Origin: Mycolicibacterium sp. BiH015
Lineage (GTDB): Bacteria > Actinomycetota > Actinomycetes > Mycobacteriales > Mycobacteriaceae
NCBI RefSeq assembly: GCF_027706845.1
Contig: NZ_JAQGCZ010000001.1
Span: 124,001-188,000, forward strand
DNA length: 64,000 nt
Direction: 5' to 3'
Below the pieces are notes generated by a model. It worked only from the letters and a program-made list of their open reading frames with translations. It was not told the DNA's origin and made no database searches. Position 1 is the first letter of the stretch; every line of letters begins with the position of its first letter. Positions 11,526 to 22,500 of this stretch are shown piece after piece. The position numbers and the translations under genes are program-made.

Positions 11526-11874
11526 GTCACGACCTCCGTGTTGACGTCCCCACACCCGGCGCCCCGGCGGGCTTCGCCGCAAGCGCAAAATGACACTAGA
11601 GCAAAATAGTGATCGCCATCACAATAGCGCAAGTACGCACAAGGGCACGCCACGGCCAGCAAATGCCAGCAAGGCTGGGTGCTGGCCTGACGGACTCACG
11701 GCGAATGCTCGATGGAGCGACGGAAACGTGGCTGGGGTTCGGCGTATGGATCCGACAACGGGCTTCCGCAATGTGCCGAGAAAGCCCCGTAGCTCAGCGC
11801 CGACGGCCACCCGTCGGACGAACCTGAATAATGGGAAAACGTGACTTTTCGCGAGAGAACAGGCGGGACCGAGC
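11526..11874. other. Divergent promoter region between the 1029-residue gene and the XPB gene
   Basis: No credible gene is present in these 349 bases; short open frames here lack family features. It must hold both divergent promoters. The only clear element is the CRP-type site at 11609-11622. Confidence 0.6.
11609..11622. promoter_or_regulatory. CRP-type operator upstream of the 1029-residue protein gene
   Basis: GTGATCGCCATCAC is a perfect GTGA-N6-TCAC core like the one before rpfA. It is centred about 90 bases upstream of the 11525 start, a plausible activating position. A CRP-family regulator (Rv3676 orthologue) encoded elsewhere is the likely ligand. Confidence 0.6.
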
Positions 11875-13524
11875 GTGACTGACGGCCCGTTGATCGTTCA
11901 GTCCGACAAGACGGTGCTGCTCGAGGTCGACCACGAACAGGCCGGTGCTGCCCGTGCGGCGATTGCTCCGTTCGCCGAGTTGGAGCGCGCGCCCGAGCAC
12001 GTGCACACCTACCGGATCACCCCGCTCGCGCTGTGGAACGCGCGGGCGGCCGGACACGACGCCGAGCAGGTGGTGGACGCACTCGTCTCGTTCTCCCGTT
12101 ATGCCGTCCCCCAGCCCCTGCTGGTCGACATCGTCGACACCATGGCGCGCTATGGACGCCTGCAACTTGTCAAGCACCCGGCGCACGGCCTGACGCTGGT
12201 CAGCCTCGACCGCGCGGTGCTCGAGGAGGTGCTGCGCAACAAGAAGATCAGCCCGATGCTCGGGGCCCGGATCGACGACGACACGGTGATCGTGCACAAC
12301 AGCGAACGCGGTCGAGTCAAGCAGATGTTGCTCAAGATCGGCTGGCCGGCCGAGGATCTTGCCGGGTACGTCAACGGCGAAGCACACCCGATCGATCTCG
12401 AGCAGGACGGCTGGCACCTGCGTGACTACCAGCAGATGGCCGCCGACTCGTTCTGGGACGGTGGATCAGGCGTCGTGGTGCTTCCGTGCGGTGCCGGTAA
12501 GACCCTGGTCGGTGCGGCGGCGATGGCGAAGGCAGGTGCGACGACGTTGATTCTCGTCACCAACACCGTGGCCGGCCGACAGTGGAAGCGAGAGCTGATC
12601 GCGCGGACGTCGCTGACCGAGAACGAGATCGGCGAGTACTCTGGCGAGCGCAAGGAGATCCGCCCCGTCACCATCGCCACCTACCAGGTCATCACCCGCC
12701 GCACCAAAGGCGAGTACAAGCATCTCGAGCTCTTCGACAGCCGAGATTGGGGCCTCATCATCTACGACGAGGTGCACCTGCTGCCGGCACCGGTCTTCCG
12801 GATGACGGCCGATCTCCAGTCGCGACGCCGCCTCGGGCTGACGGCGACACTGATCCGCGAAGACGGTCGCGAGGGTGACGTGTTCTCGCTGATCGGCCCG
12901 AAACGCTATGACGCACCGTGGAAGGACATCGAGGCTCAAGGCTGGATCGCGCCCGCCGAGTGTGTGGAAGTGCGTGTCACCATGACCGACAACGAGCGCA
13001 TGCTGTACGCGACGGCCGAGCCAGAGGAGCGCTATAAGTTGTGCGCGACGGCGCACACCAAGATCGCAGTGGTGAAGTCGATTCTGGAACGTCATCCCAA
13101 CGAACCCACGCTGGTGATCGGCGCCTACCTCGACCAGCTCGATGAGCTGGGCACCGAGTTGGACGCTCCGGTGATACAGGGCTCGACGAAAACGGCTGAG
13201 CGCGAGGAGCTTTTCGACAAATTCCGTAGCGGTGAGATCAGGACGCTGGTGGTGTCCAAGGTCGCGAACTTCTCCATCGACCTTCCGGAAGCCAGTGTCG
13301 CCGTGCAAGTTTCGGGAACGTTCGGATCGCGCCAAGAGGAAGCGCAGCGCCTGGGCAGGTTGCTGCGCCCGAAGGCGGACGGTGGCGGTGCGGTGTTCTA
13401 CTCCGTGGTATCCCGCGACAGCCTCGATGCCGAGTACGCAGCGCATCGCCAACGATTCCTGGCCGAGCAGGGCTACGGCTACGTCATCAAGGATGCCGAC
13501 GACCTGCTCGGCCCGGCGATCTAG
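11875..13524 (+). CDS. ercc3: XPB/Rad25-family DNA helicase (Rv0861c-like)
   Basis: A 549-residue SF2 3'-5' helicase for DNA repair. Residues 1-175 form the N-terminal DNA-damage/regulatory region; Walker A PCGAGKT is at 204-210, the DEVH box at 298-301, and LGLTATLIREDG is motif III with the RED motif typical of XPB. The C-terminal RecA domain has VVSKVANFSIDLPEA and the motif VI QEEAQRLGRLLRP. It starts at GTG 11875 (VTDGPLIVQSDKTVLLEVDH), as in the tuberculosis protein of 542 residues. It is convergent with the giant surface-protein gene, seven bases apart, and is flanked on both sides by surface-protein genes. Confidence 0.94.
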   Translation: MTDGPLIVQSDKTVLLEVDHEQAGAARAAIAPFAELERAPEHVHTYRITPLALWNARAAGHDAEQVVDALVSFSRYAVPQPLLVDIVDTMARYGRLQLVKHPAHGLTLVSLDRAVLEEVLRNKKISPMLGARIDDDTVIVHNSERGRVKQMLLKIGWPAEDLAGYVNGEAHPIDLEQDGWHLRDYQQMAADSFWDGGSGVVVLPCGAGKTLVGAAAMAKAGATTLILVTNTVAGRQWKRELIARTSLTENEIGEYSGERKEIRPVTIATYQVITRRTKGEYKHLELFDSRDWGLIIYDEVHLLPAPVFRMTADLQSRRRLGLTATLIREDGREGDVFSLIGPKRYDAPWKDIEAQGWIAPAECVEVRVTMTDNERMLYATAEPEERYKLCATAHTKIAVVKSILERHPNEPTLVIGAYLDQLDELGTELDAPVIQGSTKTAEREELFDKFRSGEIRTLVVSKVANFSIDLPEASVAVQVSGTFGSRQEEAQRLGRLLRPKADGGGAVFYSVVSRDSLDAEYAAHRQRFLAEQGYGYVIKDADDLLGPAI

Positions 13525-13531
13525 GCGACTG

Positions 13532-16500
13532 TCACAGGATCAAGGTCAACGTTCCTGATGTCGTATTGCTGTTCAAGCCTTGAGCGTCACGGACGACCAT
13601 CGTGATATTGCGGAATCCGAGAAGATTCAATCCGGTCTTCGAGAACCGCACCGACTGGAGCACGGACTGGTACTCGGCAACCGTTCCGAGTCCACTCAGC
13701 GTCAGCACGCCTGCCGAATAGCTGCCGGTGATGCTGCCCGTCGCCGTGAACGACAACACGTCCACACTCTGGACGTTGGTGATCGTGACGACCGCCTGAT
13801 CCAGGAACGACGAATCGTCGACAATCACCGCCGTCGGGCTGACTACCTGTGCGCCGAGGAGCAGGACGCCTCCGCCCAGCGGGGCGGTCAGAAGCGGCGC
13901 CGAGTTCGCGGTCTGCGTGACGAGCGCTGTGGCGTTCGGGCTGGTGGCGCCCAGCGAGTCGGTGACCGTGAAGGTGATGGTCTTCACCGCTGTGGTTCCG
14001 GATGCGCCCGACGCGAAGGTCACCGACCGCAGGAGCTGTTGGTAGGTCGCGGTAGTGGCATTGCCGACGAAAGTCAGGACCCCGGTGGCGGTATCGAAGT
14101 TGCCCACGATTCCCGACGTCGGCGTGAAGGAGAGGACGTCACCGGCCGCGAAGTTCCCGGTGATCGCCACCGTTGCGCCGTCCATGTTCGCAGTGTCGAG
14201 ATCGAGCACCGTGAGTAACGGATTCACCTGTACCGCAGTATTACCCGCGGTGTAGATCGGTCCGAGCAGCGTCGTCACCAAGGGTGCCAGGTTGACCGGC
14301 GCAGCGAGCACCGTCACAGCGACGGTGCCCGGGAGGCTCACAGAGCCTTCAAGATCGGTCACCGCGAAAGACACCGTCTTGATCGCGGCCAACGCCGAAG
14401 CGTCTGTCGACAACTGGACCGACCGGAGTGCGGTCTGGTAGTCGGCGATCGACGCGTTCCCGGTGAAAGTGAGGACACCCGTGCCTGCGTTGTAGATGCC
14501 GGTGATACCTGACGGTGCAGTGAAGGTGAGCTCGTCGCCGGATGCGAACCCTCCGCTGATCCTGACGGTCGCCCCTTGCAGTGTGGACGAGTCGATGTCG
14601 AGCAGGCTGACGCCGGAATCCACTGTCACAGGGCTGTTCCCAGCGGTGTAGCTCAGATTGACCCCAGACGTGATCACCAGCGGAGCGACGCTCACCGGCG
14701 CGTTGAGCACCGTGACCGCGACCAGACCGGGCCCGCTGGTATTGCTCTGCGCGTCGGTGACGACGAACGAGATCGATTTGATGGTTGCCAGCGCAGAGGG
14801 ATCTGTCGAGAAGGTCACCGAGCGCAGCAGCTGTTGGTATGTCTCCTTCGACGCGGTGCCGCTGAAGGTCAGCACACCGGTGGCGGGGTTATAGGCCCCA
14901 CTGATGCCGGCCTGTGGCGCAAAGGAGAGACTTTCACCGGCTGTGACGCCTCCTACGATCGAGACCACTGCACCGGACATAGTCGACGAGTCCGCATCGA
15001 GAATTGTCAAGTTCGGGTCGACGACCGTCGCCGAATTGCCCGCTGTATAAGACACATTCACCACTGACGTGACTACCGCCGGTGTTGCCGTGGTCGGTAG
15101 CGACACCACCGTCACTGTGACCGACCCTGGTGTGCTGACCCTGCTCGAATCATCGGTGACCTGGAAGGCGATGGATTTGATTGTGGCCAGCGCCGACGCA
15201 TCGGTCGAGAATCGCACCGACCGCAACAGCTGCTGATAGTCGTCGATCGACGCTGACCCCGAGAAGGTCAGCACACCGTTGTCAAAGTCAGCGGTGATGC
15301 CGGTGGGCAGCGAGCCCCAGGTGAGGGTGTCGCCGACGTCCGGATCGGCGATCGTCACCGTTGCGCCGGTCATCGTCATCGAGTCCACATCAAGCACGAT
15401 CACGCCAGGATCGACAGCGACGCTGGAGCCGCCTGCGGTGTAGGCGACATTGACCAACGATGTGACCACCAATGGTGTTGCTGCAGTCGGCGTCCCGATC
15501 ACAGTCACCGCTGTGCTGGCAGCCGCACTGACATTGCCCTGGTCGTCAGTGGCGGTGAAGGACACCCGAGTGATGCCGGTGGTCGGCGATGTCAGAGTGA
15601 CTGACGCGAGTAACTGCTCATACTCGGCGACCGTCGCGGGTCCGGTGAACGTCACCGAATTGGCGCCCGTGGTCACGGCGATGCCGGCCGGGACGCTGCC
15701 GTAACCGAGGACAACCCCGGCGGATGGATTGGTGATTGTCACGGTGGCGGAGTCGATTTCGTCGGAATCCAGGTCGGCGATGACCACGACGGAACTCACC
15801 ACGGTCGGGCTTCCCGCCGTTCCCGTAGCCACCGGCAACGTCACCACAAGTGGCGTCACCTCTGTCGGCAGACCCACCACCGTCACCGCAGTCGCCGACG
15901 CGTCGCTCTGGTTGCCCTGATCGTCGGTGACCACGAACGACACCGACCGAATCCCAGCAGTCGTCGAGGTAAGGGTGACCGATTGCAGGAGTTGCTGATA
16001 CTCCGCGACCGTTGCCCGACCGGTGAACGTCACCGAGTTCGCTCCCGCGGTCACCGTGATGCCGGTGGGCAGCGAGCCATACCCGAGCACGTCGCCCGGT
16101 TCGGCATTGTCGATCGTGACTGTCGCGGAGTCGATCTCGTCAGAATCGAGGTCGGCGATCACGACCACAGAACTGACTACGGTCGCCGAACCTGTCGTCC
16201 CCGCCGCCACCGGTAGCGCCACCACCAACGGCGTCACCTCCGTCGGCAAACCCACCACCGTCACCGCAGTCGCCGACGCATCGCTCTGGTTGCCCTGATC
16301 ATCGGTGACCACGAATGACACCGACCGGATGCCAGCCGTTGTCGAGGTGAGCGTGACCGACTGCAGGAGTTGCTCATACTCCGCGGCCGTTGCCCGGCCG
16401 GTGAACGTGACCGAGTTCGCTCCCGCGGTCACCGTGATGCCGGCCGGAACGCTGCCGTAGCCGAGCACGTCCCCAGCGGACGGGTTCGTGATCGTGACTG

Positions 16501-19500
16501 TCGCGGAGTCGATGTCGTCGGAATCCAGATCGGCGATGACTACGACGGAGCTGACCACGGTTGGGCTTCCCGCGGTTCCCGTGGCCACCGGCAGCGCCAC
16601 CACCAACGGCGTCACCTCCGTCGGCAGGCCGACTACCGTCACTGCAGTCGCCGACGCCGCACTCTGGTTGCCCTGATCGTCGGTGACGACGAACGACACC
16701 GACCGGATGCCGGCCGTTGTCGAGGTGAGCGTGACCGATTGCAGGAGTTGTTGATACTCAGCGACCGACGCCAGACCCGTAAAGGTCACCGAATTCGCAC
16801 CCGTCGTGACCACAACACCGGTGGGCAGCGAGCCATAGCCGAGTACATCCCCAGCGGAGGGATTCTCGATCGTAACTGTCGCGGATTCGATTTCGTCGGA
16901 ATCCAGATCGGCGATCACCACGACCGAGCTGACCACCGTGGAGCTTCCCGCGGTTCCCGTGGCCACCGGCAAGGCCACCACGAGCGGGGTGACCTCCGTC
17001 GGCAGACCCACCACCGTCACCGCAGTCCCCGACGCGTCGCTCTGGTTGCCCTGATCGTCGGTGACGACGAACGACACCGACCGGATACCGGCCGTTGTCG
17101 AGGTCAGCGTGACCGACTGCAACAGCTGTTGATAGTCCGCCACCGACGCCGAACCCGTGAACGTCACCGAATTCGCACCCGTCGTGACCACAACACCGGT
17201 GGGCAGCGACCCATAGCCGAGTACATCCCCAGCGGACGGATTGTCGATCGTGACTGTCGCGGATTCGATCTCGTCGGAATCCAGATCGGCAATCACCACA
17301 ACGGAACTCACCACCGTCGGGCTTCCCGCGGTACCGGCCGCGACCGGCAACGCCACCACCAGCGGGGTCACCTCGGTCGGCAGACCCACCACCGTCACCG
17401 CAGTCGCCGACGCCGCAGACTCGTTGCCCTGATCATCGACCACGACGAACGACACCGACCGAATCCCAGCAGTCGTCGAGGTCAGCGTGACCGACTGCAA
17501 CAACTGCTTATAGTCCGCCACCGACGCCGAACCCGTAAACGTCACCGAGTTGGCCCCTATGGTCACCGTGATGCCGGTGGGTAGCGAGCCATACCCCAGC
17601 ACGTCCCCAGCGGAGGGATTGTCGATCGTGACGGTGGCCGACTCGATCTCGTCGGAATCCAGATCGGCGATCACCACGACCGAGCTGACCACCGTAGGGC
17701 TTCCCGCAGTACCGGCCGCCACCGGCAACGCCACCACCAACGGCGTCACCTCCGTCGGCAGACCCACCACCGTCACCGCCGTGGCGGCCGCGTCGCTCTG
17801 GTTGCCCTGATCGTCGGTGACCGCGAACGACACCGACCGGATACCGGCCGTTGACGAGGTGAGCGTGACCGACTGCAGGAGTTGCTGATACTCCGCGACC
17901 GACGCCAGACCCGTGAACGTCACCGAGTTGGCTCCCGTGGTCACGGTGATGCCGGCCGGGACCGACCCGTAGCCGAGCACATCTCCTGCGGACGGGTTCG
18001 CGATCGTGACGGTGGCCGACTCGATGTCGTCGGAATCCAGATCGGCGATCACCACAACGGAACTCACCACGGTCGCCGACCCCGTCGTCCCCGCCGCCAC
18101 CGGCAGCGCCACCACCAGAGGCGTCACCTCGGTCGGCAGACCCACCACCGTCACCGCAGTCGCCGACGCCGCAGACTCGTTGCCCTGATCATCGGTGACG
18201 ACGAACGACACCGACCGAATCCCAGCAGTCGTCGAGGTCAGCGTGACCGACTGCAACAACTGCTGATACTCCGCCACCGACGCCAGACCCGTAAACGTCA
18301 CCGAATCAATACCAACCGACACTGTGACGCCGGCCGGAACGCTGCCATAGCCGAGCACATCCCCGGCGGAGGGATTGTCGATCGTGACGGTGGCCGACTC
18401 GATCTCATCGGAATCCAGATCGGCGATCACCACCACAGAACTGACCACCGTCGGGCTTCCGGCGGTACCGGCCGCGACCGGTAGCGCCACCACCAACGGC
18501 GTCACCTCGGTGGGCAGACCCACCACCGTCACCGCAGTCGCCGACGCCGCAGACTCGTTGCCCTGATCGTCGGTGACCGCGAAGGACACCGAGCGAATGC
18601 CGGCCGTTGTCGAGGTCAGGGTGACCGATTGCAGGAGTTGCTGATACTCCGCGACTGTTGCCCGGCCGGTGAATGTGACCGAGTTAGCGCCCGTCGTGAC
18701 CACAACACCCGTGGGCAGCGAGCCGTACCCCAGCACATCGCCTGCAGAAGGGTTGGTGATGGTCACGGTGGCGGAGTCGATGTCGTCGGAATCCAGATCG
18801 GCGATCACCACGACGGAACTCACTACCGTCGCCGAACCTGTCGTCCCCGCCGCGACCGGTAGCGCCACCACCAGCGGCGTCACCTCGGTCGGCAGACCCA
18901 CCACCGTCACCGCCGTGGCGACCGCGTCGCTCTGGTTGCCCTGATCATCGGTGACCACGAACGACACCGACCGAATCCCTGGGGCGTTCGAGGTCAGCGT
19001 GACCGACTGCAACAACTGCTGATACTCCACGACCGTTGCCCGACCGGTGAACGTCACCGAGTTAACGCCCGTCGTCACGGTGATACCGGCCGGAACGCTG
19101 CCATAACCAAGCACGTCCCCAGCGGACGGGTTCGTGATCGTGACTGTCGCGGAGTCGATCTCATCGGAATCCAGATCGGCGATCACCACCACAGAACTCA
19201 CCACGGTCGGGCTTCCCGCGGTACCGGCCGCCACCGGCAACGCCACCACCAACGGCGTCACCTCCGTCGGCAGACCCACCACCGTCACCGCAGTCGCCGA
19301 CACCGCACTCTCGTTGCCCTGATCATCGACCACGACGAACGACACCGACCGAATCCCAGCAGTCGTCGAGGTCAGCGTGACCGACTGCAACAACTGCTGA
19401 TACTCGGCCACCGACGCCAGACCCGTGAACGTCACCGAATTCGCGCCCGTCGTCACCGTGATGCCGGTGGGAAGCGAGCCATACCCCAGCACATCGCCTG

Positions 19501-22500
19501 CAGAAGGGTTGGTGATGGTCACGGTGGCCGACTCGATGTCGTCGGAATCCAGATCGGCGATCACCACCACAGAACTCACCACGGTCGGGCTTCCCGCGGT
19601 ACCGGCCGCCACCGGCAACGCCACCACCAACGGCGTCACCTCCGTCGGCAGACCCACCACCGTCACCGCAGTCGCCGACACCGCACTCTCGTTGCCCTGA
19701 TCATCGACCACGACGAACGACACCGACCGAATCCCGGCCGTCGTCGAGGTCAGCGTGACCGACTGCAACAACTGCTGATACTCGGCCACCGACGCCAGAC
19801 CCGTGAACGTCACCGAATTAACGCCCGTCGTCACGGTGACGCCGGCCGGAACGCTGCCATAACCAAGCACGTCCCCAGCGAACGGGTTCGTGATCGTGAC
19901 TGTCGCGGAGTCGATCTCGTCAGAATCCAGATCGGCAATCACCACAACGGAACTCACCACCGTCGCCGACCCCGTGGCCCCGGCCGCCACCGGTAGCGCC
20001 ACCACCAACGGCGTCACCTCCGTCGGCAGACCCACCACCGTCACCGCAGTCGCCGACACCGCACTCTCGTTGCCCTGATCATCGACCACGACGAACGACA
20101 CCGACCGAATCCCGGCCGTCGTCGAGGTCAGCGTGACCGACTGCAACAACTGCTGATACTCGGCCACCGACGCCAGACCCGTGAACGTCACCGAATTAAC
20201 GCCCGTCGTCACGGTGACGCCGGCCGGAACGCTGCCATAACCAAGCACGTCCCCAGCGAACGGGTTCGTGATCGTGACTGTCGCGGAGTCGATCTCGTCA
20301 GAATCCAGATCGGCAATCACCACAACGGAACTCACCACCGTCGCCGACCCCGTGGCCCCGGCCGCCACCGGCAACGCCACCACCAACGGCGTCACCTCGG
20401 TCGTCGGCAGACCCACCACAGTTACAGCGCTGCCCGCTGCCGCGCTCTGGTTACCTTGGTCATCGGTGACCGTGAACGACACCGACTTGATCCCTGCGCT
20501 CTGGGAGGTGAGGGTCACCGACTGCAGCAGTTGCTGATACGCCCCCACGGAGGCGGCGCCGGTGAACGTCAGCACACCATTGGCCACAGTGGCCGTCACG
20601 CCATCAGGCAGATCACCGTAACCAAGCACATCACCGGCACCCGGATCGTCGAGTATGACTGTGGCTGAGTCGAGTTCCTCCGAATCGAGATCGGTGATGA
20701 TCACCACCGGGCTCACCGTGATCGCCCCACCGACCGTGCCGGCCGCCACCGGTGTCGTCACTACCAGGGGCGGCACCTCCACCGACAGCCCGACCACGGT
20801 CACCACCGTGCCCGCTGCCGCACTCTGGTTACCTTGGTCATCGGTGACCGTGAACGACACCGACTTGATCCCCGCGGTTGACGTCGTCAGGGTGACCGAT
20901 TGCAGCAGCTGCTGATACGCCGCCACGGAGGCGGCGCCGGTGAACGTCAGCGAACCTGCACCCGTCGTCACGGTCACACCGGGCGGTAGCGTGCCGTAGC
21001 CCAACACCTCACCAGTGCCCGGATCGTCGAGGGTGATTGTGGCTGAGTCGAGTTCGTCCGAATCGAGGTCGGTGATGATCACCACCGGACTGACCGTGAT
21101 CGCCCCACCGACCGTGCCGGCCGCCACCGGTGTCGTGACCACCAGGTGCGGCACCTCCACCGCCAACCCGACCACGGTCACCACCGTGCCCGCCGCCGCA
21201 CTCTGGTTACCTTGGTCATCGGTGACCGTGAACGACACCGACTTGATCCCCGCGGTCGACGTCGTCAGGGTGACCGACTGCAGCAGCTGCTGATACGCCG
21301 CCGCCGAGGCAGCACCGGTGAAGGTCAGCACACCATTGGCCACAGTGGCCGTCACGCCATCAGGCAGCTCACCGTAACCAAGCACATCGCCGGCACCCGG
21401 ATCGTCGAGTGTGATTGTGGCTGAGTCGAGTTCCTCCGAATCGAGATCGGTGATAATGACCACCGGACTGACCGTGATCGCACCACCCGCGGTGCCGGCC
21501 GCCACCGGTGTCGTCACTACCAGCGGCGGCACCTCCACCGACAACCCGACCACGGTCACCACCGTGCCCGCCGCCACACTCTGGTTACCTTGGTCATCGG
21601 TGACCGTGAACGACACCGACTTGATCCCCGCGGTCGACGTCGTCAGGGTGACCGACTGCAGCAGCTGCTGATACGCCGCCGCCGAGGCAGCACCGGTGAA
21701 GGTCAGCACACCATTGGCCACAGTGGCCGTCACGCCATCAGGCAGCTCACCGTAACCAAGCACATCGCCGGCACCCGGATCGTCGAGTGTGATTGTGGCT
21801 GAGTCGAGTTCCTCCGAATCGAGATCGGTGATAATGACCACCGGACTGACCGTGATCGCACCACCCGCGGTGCCGGCCGCCACCGGTGTCGTCACTACCA
21901 GCGGCGGCACCTCCACCGACAACCCGACCACGGTCACCACCGTGCCCGCCGCCACACTCGCGTTGCCCTGGTCATCGGTCACCACAAAGGACACCGACTT
22001 GATCCCCGCGGTTGTTGAGGTCAGGGTCACCGACTGCAGCAGCTGCTGATACGCCGCCACCGAAGCAGCACCGGTGAAGGTCAGCACACCATTGGTCAGA
22101 GTGACCGCGACACCGGGCGGTAGCGTGCCGTAACCCAGCACATCACCAATGCCGGGGTCTTGGAGGGTGATTGTGGCGGAGTCGAGTTCCTCCGAATCGA
22201 GATCGGTGATGATCACCACCGGACTGACCGTGATCGCATTACCGACCGTGCCGGCCGCCACCGGTGTCGTGACCACCAGGGGCGGCACCTCCACCGCCAA
22301 CCCGACCACGGTCACCACCGTGCCCGCCGCCACACTCGCGTTGCCCTGGTCATCGGTGACCGTGAACGACACCGACTTGATCCCCGCGGTTGTTGAGGTC
22401 AGGGTCACCGACTGCAGCAGCTGCTGATACGCCGCCACCGAAGCAGCGCCGGTGAACGTCACCGAACCTGCACCCGTCGTCACTGTCACACCGGACGGAA

